Assembly: GCA_039933785.1 (NCBI GenBank)
Contig: JBDTNL010000027.1
Coordinates: 1 to 52,188, forward strand
DNA length: 52,188 nucleotides
Reading direction: 5' to 3'
Source: JBDTNL01 sp039933785
GTDB taxonomy: Bacteria; Acidobacteriota; Thermoanaerobaculia; Multivoradales; JAGPDF01
Part shown: piece by piece, positions 25,089 to 33,230 of the stretch
Numbering within the stretch: position 1 is the first letter of the stretch
How the letters are laid out: each line of letters starts with the position of its first letter
The notes under the pieces: generated by a model
What the model saw: only the letters and a program-made list of their open reading frames with translations
The model's database searches: none
Told to the model about the DNA's origin: nothing
Made by a program: the position numbers and the translations under genes

Positions 25089-26480
25089 GTGTCAAAAACC
25101 GGCGGTGACCGCCGTTCCCTGCCCGAAGTGCACTCGACCGTCGCCGTCCCCCAGGGCGGTGGCTGGGCGCGGCGGTTCCTCTCGTTTGCCGGTCCCGCCT
25201 ACCTAGTCAGCGTCGGCTACATGGATCCCGGGAACTGGGCCACCGACCTCGCGGGCGGCGCCAAGTTCGGCTACACACTCCTCTGGGTCGTCCTGCTCTC
25301 GAACCTGATGGCGATCTTCCTGCAGACGCTCTGCGCGCGTCTCGGCGTTGCCTCGGGCCGCGACCTGGCGCAGGCCTGCCGGAGCGAATATTCGCGACCC
25401 GTGGCCGTGGTGCTGTGGATCCTCTGCGAGGTGGCCATCATCGCGTGCGATCTCGCGGAGGTCGTTGGTTCCGCGGTGGCGCTCTACTTGCTCTTCGGCA
25501 TCCCGCTGGTCATTGGCGTGCTGATTACCGGTTTCGACGTGATGTTGCTGCTCGCCGCGATGCATTTCGGCTTTCGCAAGATCGAAGCCATCGTCATCAC
25601 GTTGGTGGCGACCGTGGCGGCCTGCTTCGCTATTCAACTCTTCCTCTCGCAGCCCGAGTGGGCGGCGCTCGCGGTCGGGCTGGTGGTGCCGCGAATCCCC
25701 GACGCCGAGGCGTTCTATATCGCGCTCGGCATCCTCGGCGCCACCGTGATGCCGCACAATCTGTATCTGCATTCGGCTCTGGTGCAGACCCGCGACGTCG
25801 CTCCGAGCTCGGCGGGAAAGCAGCAAGCCATCCGGCACAACACGGTGGATACGGTGATCGCGCTTGGCGCCGCATTTTTCGTCAATGCCGCCATTCTCGT
25901 GGTCGCGGCGGCGGTGTTTAACCGCGGCGGCTACCACGAGGTATCGGAGTTGCAGGAGGCGCACCGCCTTCTGGCGCCACTGCTCGGCGCTCCGATCGCC
26001 TCGACCGCATTCGCGGTGGCGCTGCTCGCTTCGGGGCAGTCCTCGACCATCACCGGAACGCTCGCTGGGCAGATCGTCATGGAGGGTTTCCTCGACATCC
26101 GTGTCCGACCGTGGCTGCGGCGGATGGTGACTCGTCTGCTGGCGATCGTGCCGGCCGTGATCCTGATCGCGGTGTCGGGCGGCAAGAACACCGTCGGTCT
26201 GCTGGTCTTCTCGCAGGTGATCCTGTCGATGCAACTCTCGTTCGCGATCTTCCCGCTGATGAAGTTCACCTCCGATCGCAAGCTGATGGGCGAGTTCGCC
26301 AATCCCCGGTGGGTGAAGATTCTCGGCTACGGGATCTGCTCCTTGATCGCGGGCCTCAATCTGTACTTGCTCTACGGCGCGATCGGCGCGAGCTGGCTGG
26401 CCCTCCTGGTAGCTCTCGCGGTAGCGTTCTGGGTCTGGGCACGCTTCTTCTATCGCGCCCCTCAGACCATGATTGCGTAA
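25089..26480 (+). CDS. mntH: Nramp-family divalent metal transporter
   Basis: Proton-coupled Mn2+/Fe2+ importer of the inner membrane, 463 residues with about 11 TM helices. Both metal-binding motifs are intact: DPGN in GYMDPGNWATDLAGG (about residue 46, TM1) and MPHN in GATVMPHNLYLHSALVQT (about 221, TM6). GQSSTITGTLAGQIVMEGF is the conserved loop. GTG 25089 is the only start that includes the whole N-terminus; an ATG at 25087 is in another frame. The promoter predicts a leaderless mRNA. A UspA gene follows after 8 bp. The symbol is by family; substrate preference is not proven. Confidence 0.92.
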   Translation: MSKTGGDRRSLPEVHSTVAVPQGGGWARRFLSFAGPAYLVSVGYMDPGNWATDLAGGAKFGYTLLWVVLLSNLMAIFLQTLCARLGVASGRDLAQACRSEYSRPVAVVLWILCEVAIIACDLAEVVGSAVALYLLFGIPLVIGVLITGFDVMLLLAAMHFGFRKIEAIVITLVATVAACFAIQLFLSQPEWAALAVGLVVPRIPDAEAFYIALGILGATVMPHNLYLHSALVQTRDVAPSSAGKQQAIRHNTVDTVIALGAAFFVNAAILVVAAAVFNRGGYHEVSELQEAHRLLAPLLGAPIASTAFAVALLASGQSSTITGTLAGQIVMEGFLDIRVRPWLRRMVTRLLAIVPAVILIAVSGGKNTVGLLVFSQVILSMQLSFAIFPLMKFTSDRKLMGEFANPRWVKILGYGICSLIAGLNLYLLYGAIGASWLALLVALAVAFWVWARFFYRAPQTMIA

Positions 26481-26488
26481 TCGAGGTG

Positions 26489-26923
26489 ATGGTGTACAAA
26501 AGGATCCTCGTGACCCTGGAAAACAGCGCCACCGACGTGGCGATCCTCACCCACGTGAGACCCTTGGCGAAGCTCACCGGCGCCGAGCTTCTGCTCGTGC
26601 ACGTGGCCGACGGCTGGGCAGCTCGCCACCTGGAACGATTGAACCTCGCCGAGTCGGAAGAGATGCGCATCGACCGCGCGTACTTGGAGTCGGTGCGCGA
26701 CGGCTTTGCTGCCGATGGCATACGCGCCGAAGCGATTCTCCTCAACGGCGAGCCCGCGGATGAAATCGTCAAGGTTGCCGAAGCGCGTGGCGTCGATCTG
26801 ATCGCCATGAGCACGCATGGCCATCGCTTCGTGGGCGATCTGATCTTCGGCTCGACCTCGCACAAGGTGCGCCACACGGTGACAATCCCGGTGTTGCTGG
26901 TGCGGGCCGGGACCCAGCCCTAG
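26489..26923 (+). CDS. Universal stress protein, UspA family
   Basis: Small cytoplasmic stress protein of 144 residues with one Usp domain: MVYKRILVTLENSATDVAIL, ELLLVHVADGW, GVDLIAMSTHGHRFVGDLIF and the terminal TIPVLLVRAG strand. The usual ATP motif G-x2-G-x9-G-S is degraded (STHGHR, then FGS), so nucleotide binding is doubtful. Either ATG 26489 or the next codon GTG 26492 may be the start; GAGG at 26483-26486 is better spaced for the GTG. It lies 8 bp after the Nramp gene and is probably cotranscribed. Its stop is 1 nt from the converging flavin reductase stop. Confidence 0.9.
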   Translation: MVYKRILVTLENSATDVAILTHVRPLAKLTGAELLLVHVADGWAARHLERLNLAESEEMRIDRAYLESVRDGFAADGIRAEAILLNGEPADEIVKVAEARGVDLIAMSTHGHRFVGDLIFGSTSHKVRHTVTIPVLLVRAGTQP

Positions 26924-26924
26924 G

Positions 26925-27413
26925 TCAGTCGTGGGTCGCGAGGCGACGGTAACCGCGGTTCCAGTAGATCAACGGGTGGCCGTCCGCTGCGGCTGAGCTC
27001 GCCAGGACTTCGCCGGTATAGATCGTGTGGGTACCGGCGGCGAAGTGGCCCTCGATGCGGCAGTCGAGCCAGGCCAGCGCCTCGCTGAGGACTGGAGCGC
27101 CGGTTTTGGCGGTGCTCCACGAACCCTCCGCGAAGCGTTCTTCGTCCTTGACCCAGGCGAACCGGTTCGAGAGTTCGACCTGCTCCTGACGCAGGATGTT
27201 GACCGCGAAGCTGGCGCCTGCCGCTTGCAGCAATTCGTGCGCCTTGTGGCGCTGGTCGATGATCACCGCGATGAGCGGCGGGTCGGGAGAGATCGAGGCG
27301 AAGGCCGAGACGGTGAGGCCGTGCACGACTTCCCCGGACTTGATCGTGACCACGGTCACTCCTGACGGGAAGTGCCGAAGAGCCTCGCGATAGGCCTCGG
27401 ACGAGATCGGCAT
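26925..27413 (-). CDS. Flavin reductase-like FMN-binding protein
   Basis: A 162-residue flavoprotein of the flavin reductase (HpaC-like) split-barrel family: MPISSEAYREALRHFPSGVT, GLTVSAFASISPDPPLIAV (flavin-binding TxxxFxS region), FAVNILRQEQVELSNRFA, and a C-terminal GHFAAGTHTIYTGEV. Such proteins reduce FMN or FAD with NAD(P)H, often supplying a monooxygenase; none is encoded here. Its ATG overlaps the DsbD stop as TGATG, so it is translationally coupled to a thiol redox transporter. The upstream open frame to 28250 is antisense-frame noise within the DsbD gene. Confidence 0.88.
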   Translation of the reverse strand: MPISSEAYREALRHFPSGVTVVTIKSGEVVHGLTVSAFASISPDPPLIAVIIDQRHKAHELLQAAGASFAVNILRQEQVELSNRFAWVKDEERFAEGSWSTAKTGAPVLSEALAWLDCRIEGHFAAGTHTIYTGEVLASSAAADGHPLIYWNRGYRRLATHD

Positions 27414-29236
27414 CAGGGGGTAATCGCGCGGGGCGCCTGGCGCGCCCCGAGTGCCTCGAGCACGGCGTCTTTGGTCAACAGCTCGGTCAGCACGCACGGC
27501 TCCTGTCCGGGAGAGTGCGCGAGGTAGAAGGGGATACCGAAGCGACCGTGCCTGGCGAGGTAGGCGCCGATCATGTCGTTGCGATTGGTCCAGTCGGCGC
27601 GCAAGGCGACTACCCCGGCGTTTTTGAACGCGGCGGCGATCTCGGGAGTCTCGAGCACCAAGCGTTCGTTGACCTTGCAGGTGAAGCACCAGTCCGCCGT
27701 GACGTCGACGAATACGGTTTTGCCCTCGCTCAACAGGCGCTGCTCCGTGGCCTCGTCCCACGGCTGCCAGTCGATCAGGCGCTGGGTATCGCGCGCGGCC
27801 AGGGTGCGATTCGCGCTGCCGCCATCGGCACCGATGCGCTCCTGGCCGGCGTTGGCGACGAACGGGGCCGCGACGGCGCAGATCAGGAGCAGGAGGCCGT
27901 ACGCTCGCCGCGCCAATCCCCCAGGCGTGGCCCGATGCAGCAGCCAGGCGCAGAGTGCCATGGCGAGGAGCACCAACTGCACGAGCGCCAGTCGCACGGT
28001 GGAGAGCTGCGCCGCGAGGACATAGAACAACCAGATCGCCGCACCGGCGAGTAGGAATCCCATCAGACCCTTGAAGGTATCCATCCAAGCGCCGGGGCGG
28101 GGCAGGATGCGCGCCACGCCCGGGAAGACCGCGAGCGAGAGATAGGGCAAGGCCATGCCGAATCCGACGGCGAAGAAGATGGTGAAGATGATCGGCGTTG
28201 TCTGCCCGAGCGCGAAGCCCACCGCGCTGCCGAGGAACGGCGCCGAGCAAGGCGTCGCCATCAGGGTGGCGAACAATCCGGACGCGAAATGCCCGGCCGG
28301 GCCTTCATCGCCTTGGTGCTGGTCGGCGAAACGCGCCAGCCGCGAGGGCAGCGGAATCTCGAACAGGCCCCAGAGGTTTAGGCAGAACAGCATGACTACC
28401 GCGGCGAGGAACGCCACGAACCCGGCGTTCTGGAACTGGATTCCCCAACCCACCGCAGAACCCGCGGAGCGCGCCAGCACGGCGGCCGTCGCCAGTGCCA
28501 GGAAGGAAATCAGGATGCCGGCCGCCGTGGCCAGAGCCCCGCTCGTGATCTGGCGCCGGCCCGCCCCGGCGCTTCGCACGAGGCCGAAGACCTTGAGCGA
28601 GAGTACGGGCAACACGCAGGGCATCAAGTTTAGGATCAAACCGCCGAGCACCGCCAGGAGAAGCATGCCCGCCACGCCACGCGCGGGTGGCGCAGGAGTC
28701 GCTTTTTCAGCGCCCGACCTTGCCGCGACGATCGCATTGCCGCCCGCGCCCACTTGCAGGGCTAGCGTCGCGCTGGTGTCGACCGGCGGTAAGCAAATGC
28801 GATCGCTGCACGCTTGGTAGCGCAGGTTGACCGTGACGTCTCGCGGTCCGTCAGGTGTATTTGCCGGTATGGCGAGCTCGATCGGAAACGTGGTTGCGCC
28901 TTCGTAGACCGAGAGCGGCTGCTTCTCGAACGCGAACGTCCGGAGCACGCCTTCTGGGTAGCGCACCGTCGCTGCGGGCCAGCCGTCCGGCACCACGACC
29001 GTGAGCTCGGTCGCAATGAGGTACTCGAACGTCGGCTGGTGACTATTCACGTGCCACCCTGCCTGGATCGTCACCACCGCCTCGAGCTTGGCGGTCGTCC
29101 CGGCGGCGTCGGCGGTCCGCGTGGCCGCGAGCGCGAGGGCCGCTCGCTCCTCACGTTGTAAGGCGTCAAGGGGCGCGCCAAAGAGCAAGGTCGCCGACAG
29201 CAGCGAGAGGAGCAGCGACGAGTGGCGAAAACGCAT
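27413..29236 (-). CDS. DsbD/ScsB-like thiol:disulfide interchange transporter
   Basis: Inner-membrane protein that moves electrons from cytoplasmic thioredoxin to the periplasm. The 607-residue product has a signal peptide (MRFRHSSLLLSLL onward), a periplasmic DsbD-alpha-like domain with the redox pair in YQACSDRICLPPV (about C142, C147), a central membrane domain of about eight helices with the two membrane cysteines in LILNLMPCVLPVLSLKV and LMATPCSAPFLGSAVG, and a C-terminal thioredoxin domain with TADWCFTCKVNERLVLE (CFTC, about 518). All six redox cysteines are present. An in-frame GTG at 29278 would add 14 residues before the signal peptide and is less likely. It lies between a thioredoxin-like gene and the flavin reductase gene. 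Confidence 0.92.
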   Translation of the reverse strand: MRFRHSSLLLSLLSATLLFGAPLDALQREERAALALAATRTADAAGTTAKLEAVVTIQAGWHVNSHQPTFEYLIATELTVVVPDGWPAATVRYPEGVLRTFAFEKQPLSVYEGATTFPIELAIPANTPDGPRDVTVNLRYQACSDRICLPPVDTSATLALQVGAGGNAIVAARSGAEKATPAPPARGVAGMLLLAVLGGLILNLMPCVLPVLSLKVFGLVRSAGAGRRQITSGALATAAGILISFLALATAAVLARSAGSAVGWGIQFQNAGFVAFLAAVVMLFCLNLWGLFEIPLPSRLARFADQHQGDEGPAGHFASGLFATLMATPCSAPFLGSAVGFALGQTTPIIFTIFFAVGFGMALPYLSLAVFPGVARILPRPGAWMDTFKGLMGFLLAGAAIWLFYVLAAQLSTVRLALVQLVLLAMALCAWLLHRATPGGLARRAYGLLLLICAVAAPFVANAGQERIGADGGSANRTLAARDTQRLIDWQPWDEATEQRLLSEGKTVFVDVTADWCFTCKVNERLVLETPEIAAAFKNAGVVALRADWTNRNDMIGAYLARHGRFGIPFYLAHSPGQEPCVLTELLTKDAVLEALGARQAPRAITP

Positions 29237-29268
29237 GCGATTGGCGGAGGTGTGGCCCGGTGCGCCGT

Positions 29269-30138
29269 TCAGGTGCACTGCGCGGACTTGTCGAGTTCGC
29301 TGAGCGCGCGCTTCGCCCGGCCCACGAGGGTGCTCTGCGGATGATCGCGCAGGAAGCGCTCGACCCGCTCCTTGGCTCCGCGGCAGTCGCCGCTGTCCTC
29401 GGCGACGTTCCAGGCCAGCATCTGGCTACGCTCCAGCAGATCGGCGTCGTGCAGCCGCTCGGCCTCCGCGGTGGCGCGATTCAGCGCGGTCTTGGCTCCG
29501 TCCCAGTCCTTCGCCAGGCGCAGCGCATCGGCCAGCATGTACTGCAGGGCGCCGGCGATATCGGGTGGAACGCTGCCCGAGACGGCGAGCTTGCGATAGA
29601 GCGCAGCGGCGGTCTTGCCGTCGCCGCGCATGTGCGCTTCGGCCGCGGCCGACCGTTGCACCGCTGTGTCCTTACCGGCGAGAGCCGCCTGAGCCTTGGT
29701 TTCGTAGTCCAGGAAGTCCTTGAGCTGCGCCTCGATCATGCCGAGATATTCCTCGGTGGGCGCGAAGCCCTCCACCTTGCCGATCAACATGAGGTCCGAG
29801 CTCAGGACGAGCGTTGTCGGCAGGCTCTCGACCTCGAAGCGCGCGTCGAGCGCGCTGCCCTCGCCGCCATCCTCGGTGTCGACGCGGAGGAGCACGAACT
29901 TGCGTGCGTACTCTTGAAAGCGCGGCGTGGAATAGACCTGGCGGTCGAGCTCTTTGCACCAACCGCACCAGGAGGCATAGAGGTCGACCAGGATCGGCCG
30001 GCCACTGCGCTTGGCCTCCGCCGTCGCCGGGCCAACCTTCGTGATCCACTCGGGCGCAGCTCCGGATGCCGTCGCCGAGTGTGCAAGGAGACCGCCGAGG
30101 AGGAGCGTCGCGAGGAGGTACGGTGAACGAGTCCGCAT
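29269..30138 (-). CDS. Secreted thioredoxin-like protein with TPR-like C-terminus
   Basis: A 289-residue periplasmic protein. A signal peptide (MRTRSPYLLATLLLGGLLA) precedes a thioredoxin domain with the active site LVDLYASWCGWCKELDRQ (C58, C61) and the cis-proline in EVESLPTTLVL. From about residue 150 the protein is helical and TPR-like (GDGKTAAALYRKLAVSG, LADALRLAKDWDGAKTALN). It probably exchanges electrons with the DsbD-like protein encoded 32 bp downstream. An upstream ATG at 30159 exists, but the extended -10 TGGTATTCT (30158-30150) lies after it, so ATG 30138 was chosen. Confidence 0.87.
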   Translation of the reverse strand: MRTRSPYLLATLLLGGLLAHSATASGAAPEWITKVGPATAEAKRSGRPILVDLYASWCGWCKELDRQVYSTPRFQEYARKFVLLRVDTEDGGEGSALDARFEVESLPTTLVLSSDLMLIGKVEGFAPTEEYLGMIEAQLKDFLDYETKAQAALAGKDTAVQRSAAAEAHMRGDGKTAAALYRKLAVSGSVPPDIAGALQYMLADALRLAKDWDGAKTALNRATAEAERLHDADLLERSQMLAWNVAEDSGDCRGAKERVERFLRDHPQSTLVGRAKRALSELDKSAQCT

Positions 30139-30149
30139 GGCTCGTCGAA

Positions 30150-30158
30150 AGAATACCA
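30150..30158 (-). promoter_or_regulatory. Extended -10 promoter for the thioredoxin/DsbD operon
   Basis: On the minus strand TGGTATTCT fits TG-N-TAnnnT; it ends 11 nt before ATG 30138, giving a leader of about 5 nt. It sits only 11 bp from the divergent aminotransferase -10. Confidence 0.4.
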
Positions 30159-30169
30159 TCGAGACCCGG

Positions 30170-30178
30170 TGATACCAT
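30170..30178 (+). promoter_or_regulatory. Extended -10 promoter for the aminotransferase, leaderless
   Basis: TGATACCAT (TG-N-TACCAT) ends exactly 6 nt before ATG 30185, so the start codon would be at +1. There is no Shine-Dalgarno in the 46 bp between the divergent genes. Confidence 0.45.
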
Positions 30179-30184
30179 CGATTC

Positions 30185-31381
30185 ATGCACTTCCAGCACA
30201 AATTGTCGGCCCGTTCGGGCCGCATCGGCGAGTCGGCGACTCTGCGGGTCTCGCGGCGCGCCAAGGAGCTTGCCGCGGCGGGTCGCGACATCGTCGACCT
30301 GAGTGCGGGTGAGCCTGACTTCCCCTCGCCCGCCGTCGCTGTGGACGCCGCCGTCGCGGCCTTGCACGCCGGCTTCACCCGCTACACGGAAAATACTGGA
30401 ATTCCCGACCTGCGGGCTGCCCTCGCGGCCCGGTATCGTGAGCGGTACGGCGCGCCGTGGACCGTCGTCGAGACTCTGATTACGGTGGGCGGCAAGGCGG
30501 CGCTCTTCGAAGTCGCGCTGGCACTCTTCGAGCACGGCCACGAGGTGGTGATTCCGTCGCCGTGCTGGGTGAGTCTGCCCGAACAGGTACGGTTCGCCGG
30601 AGCGACGCCGGTGTTCGTCGAGACGGTGGGCGCCGATTCCTTCCGGATGCACGCCGATGCCATCCTCGCCGCATTCACCGAGCACACCCGCGGGGTGATC
30701 CTGAATTCGCCGTGCAACCCGACCGGCGGCATCATCGCGCTCGAGGACCTGCGCCGCGTCGTCGAGGCGTGCGCGGCTCGCGGCATCACGCTCATTTTCG
30801 ACGAGACTTACGAGCGCTTCTTCTATGACGGCGGGGAGCACGCGAGCGCTGCGGCGTTCGCGGCGCAATACCCGGACACGATCGTAGTCGTGGGTTCTTT
30901 CTCGAAGACCTACGCCATGACCGGCTGGCGCATCGGCTATGCGCTCGGACCGCGGTCGGTGATCGCGGCCGCGGCCAACATTCAGAGTCACGCGACCTCG
31001 AACGCGACCTCGTTCGCCATGTCGGGCGCGCTGGCGGCTCTGCGCGGCGCCGAACCCGAGGTGCAGACCATGATCGCGGAGTACGAGGCGCGACGCAATT
31101 TCCTCATCCCCGCGCTCAACGCCATTCCGGGCTTCAGCTGCCGCCCGCCCGCGGGGGCGTTCTATGCCTTCGTCGACGTTTCGGCCTGCTTCCGAGCGGG
31201 CATCGAGGGGTCGCTTCCTTTCTGCGAGCACCTGCTCGAGCAGGCGGGCGTCGCGGTGGTTCCCGGTGTCGCCTTTGGCGACGACCGCTATCTGCGGATT
31301 TCCTTCGCCTGTTCTCGCGACATGCTCGCGTCCGGCCTGGAACGGATGAGCACTGTCGCGGCGGCGCTCGCTCCGACGTAA
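30185..31381 (+). CDS. PLP-dependent class I aminotransferase (aspartate type)
   Basis: Fold-type I aminotransferase of 398 residues. Seen: DIVDLSAGEPDFPSPAVAV near the N-terminus, the NPTG motif in ILNSPCNPTGGIIALEDL (N178), IFDETYERFFYDGG (D206 contacting the PLP pyridine nitrogen), and the Schiff-base lysine in VVGSFSKTYAMTGWRIGY (K241), then the C-terminal RISFACSRDML with the carboxylate-binding Arg. It resembles bacterial AspB/AspC (subgroup I-gamma), so aspartate or a related amino acid is the likely donor; exact specificity is not shown. It is divergent from the thioredoxin/DsbD operon with a 46-bp shared promoter region. Confidence 0.9.
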   Translation: MHFQHKLSARSGRIGESATLRVSRRAKELAAAGRDIVDLSAGEPDFPSPAVAVDAAVAALHAGFTRYTENTGIPDLRAALAARYRERYGAPWTVVETLITVGGKAALFEVALALFEHGHEVVIPSPCWVSLPEQVRFAGATPVFVETVGADSFRMHADAILAAFTEHTRGVILNSPCNPTGGIIALEDLRRVVEACAARGITLIFDETYERFFYDGGEHASAAAFAAQYPDTIVVVGSFSKTYAMTGWRIGYALGPRSVIAAAANIQSHATSNATSFAMSGALAALRGAEPEVQTMIAEYEARRNFLIPALNAIPGFSCRPPAGAFYAFVDVSACFRAGIEGSLPFCEHLLEQAGVAVVPGVAFGDDRYLRISFACSRDMLASGLERMSTVAAALAPT

Positions 31382-31427
31382 CCGGGGACCCGCCAACCGA
31401 CCCTGCAAGGCACCTCGGGAGGTTCGA

Positions 31428-33230
31428 ATGTTGCCCAAGACACTGCTGAGTACCGCCCTCGGCGCGCTGCTGTTGAGCGGAACGCTCGCCGCGGCTGACG
31501 CGAAGCCCACCGCCGCCGACGCCAAGACGTTCGTCGATGCCGCCGAATCGCGATTGGCCCGACTCAGCACCGACGCGCAGCGAGCGCAGTGGGTACAGTC
31601 CACCTTCATCACCGACGACACGGAAATCATCGCGGCCCAAGCCAACGAACAGCTGATCGGAGCGGGTGTCGAGATTGCCAAGGGCGCGACCCGTTTCGAC
31701 GGCCTCGAGCTTCCCGCCGACATGGCGCGCAAGCTGACGCTGCTCAAGCTCGGCCTGGTGTTGCCCGCGCCGAGCGATCCCGCCGAGACCGCCGAGGTGG
31801 CGCGGCTCGCGGCGACGCTAGAGGGCGACTTCGGCAAGGGCAAGTACTGTCCGCCGGGTAAGGAATGCCAGAGCCTGGGCGAGCTCTCTGGAATTCTCGC
31901 CGGGAGCCGCGATCCGAACGCCTTGCTCGAGGCCTGGAAGGGCTGGCACTCGATCTCGCCCCCGATGCGCAAGGACTACGCGCGTCTCGTCGAGCTCGCG
32001 AACCAGGGCGCCCGGGACCTGGGCTTCAAGGACGTTGGCGCGATGTGGCGTTCGAAGTACGACATGCCGCCGGATGCGTTCGCCGCCGAGCTCGACCGCC
32101 TCTGGGGGCAGGTGCGGCCCCTCTACGAGTCGCTGCACTGTTACGTGCGCGGGCGCCTCGCGGAGACCTACGGACCGAACGTGGTGTCGAAGACCGGGCC
32201 GATTCCAGCGCATCTCCTCGGCAATATGTGGGCGCAGGACTGGGGGAACATCTACCCGCTGGTGGCGCCCAAGACCCAGAGCGCCGGATTCGATCTCACC
32301 GAACGCCTGCGCGCCAAGAAGCTCGACGCCAAGGGCATGGTCCGTTACGGCGAGGCCTTCTTCTCTTCCCTCGGATTCGCCCCCTTGCCAGAGACCTTCT
32401 GGCAGCGGTCGCTGTTCGTCCAACCGCGGGACCGCGACGTGGTCTGCCACGCCAGCGCCTGGGACATCGACGGAGACAACGACCTGCGCATCAAGATGTG
32501 TATCGGGATCAACGACGTGGATTTCCGCACCATCCACCACGAGCTCGGGCACAACTACTATCAGCGCGCCTACAACCAGCTGCCGTTCCTGTTCCGCGAC
32601 AGCGCCAACGATGGTTTCCACGAGGGCATCGGCGACACCATCGCGCTGTCGATCACGCCGAAGTACCTCAAGCAGCTCGGCCTCATCGAACAGGAGCCGG
32701 ATCTTTCGCAGGATATTCCCTTGCTCCTCCGCAAGGCGCTCGAGAAGGTTGCCTTCCTGCCCTTCGGGTTGCTCATCGACCAGTGGCGGTGGAAGGTCTA
32801 CTCCGGCGAGGTAACACCGGCGAACTACAATCAGGCCTGGTGGGAGCTGCGCCGCAAGTACCAGGGTATCGTGCCGCCGGTGCAGCGCAGCGAAGCCGAT
32901 TTCGATCCGGGAGCGAAGTACCACGTGCCGGCGAACGTGCCGTATACGCGCTACTTCCTGGCCGACATCCTGCAGTTCCAATTCCACCGCGCCCTGTGCA
33001 AGGCGGCGGGGGAGAGCGGGCCGCTCAACCGGTGCTCGATCTACGGCAACAAGGCGGCAGGGGAGCGACTGCAGAAGATGCTTGCGATGGGCGCCTCCCA
33101 GCCGTGGCCGGACGCCCTGGCGGCGCTTTCGGGCGAGCGTCAGATGGACGCCACTGCGATGCTCGACTACTTCGCGCCGCTCAAGACCTGGCTCGATGAG
33201 CAGAACAAGGGCCAGCAGTGCGGCTGGTGA
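31428..33230 (+). CDS. Secreted M2 family peptidyl-dipeptidase A
   Basis: Zinc metallopeptidase of the angiotensin-converting-enzyme family that removes C-terminal dipeptides. The 600-residue product has a signal peptide (MLPKTLLSTALGALLLSG, cleavage near LAAADA), the zinc site HHELGHNYYQRAYNQL (about residue 370), and the third ligand Glu in NDGFHEGIGDTIALS (about 399). WAQDWGNIYPLVAP and YFLADILQFQFHRALCK are further family motifs. Length fits single-domain bacterial enzymes. GGGAGG precedes ATG 31428 at good spacing. Its stop overlaps the start of the beta-helix protein by 13 bases. Likely extracytoplasmic peptide scavenging. Confidence 0.95.
   Translation: MLPKTLLSTALGALLLSGTLAAADAKPTAADAKTFVDAAESRLARLSTDAQRAQWVQSTFITDDTEIIAAQANEQLIGAGVEIAKGATRFDGLELPADMARKLTLLKLGLVLPAPSDPAETAEVARLAATLEGDFGKGKYCPPGKECQSLGELSGILAGSRDPNALLEAWKGWHSISPPMRKDYARLVELANQGARDLGFKDVGAMWRSKYDMPPDAFAAELDRLWGQVRPLYESLHCYVRGRLAETYGPNVVSKTGPIPAHLLGNMWAQDWGNIYPLVAPKTQSAGFDLTERLRAKKLDAKGMVRYGEAFFSSLGFAPLPETFWQRSLFVQPRDRDVVCHASAWDIDGDNDLRIKMCIGINDVDFRTIHHELGHNYYQRAYNQLPFLFRDSANDGFHEGIGDTIALSITPKYLKQLGLIEQEPDLSQDIPLLLRKALEKVAFLPFGLLIDQWRWKVYSGEVTPANYNQAWWELRRKYQGIVPPVQRSEADFDPGAKYHVPANVPYTRYFLADILQFQFHRALCKAAGESGPLNRCSIYGNKAAGERLQKMLAMGASQPWPDALAALSGERQMDATAMLDYFAPLKTWLDEQNKGQQCGW

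Noticed and set aside
27414..28250. N-terminal extension of the flavin reductase frame
   Set aside because: It runs inside the DsbD gene in another frame; family homology starts at ATG 27413.
29672..31972. 766-codon minus-strand frame
   Set aside because: It crosses the thioredoxin, aminotransferase and M2 genes in the wrong frame, with no domain similarity.
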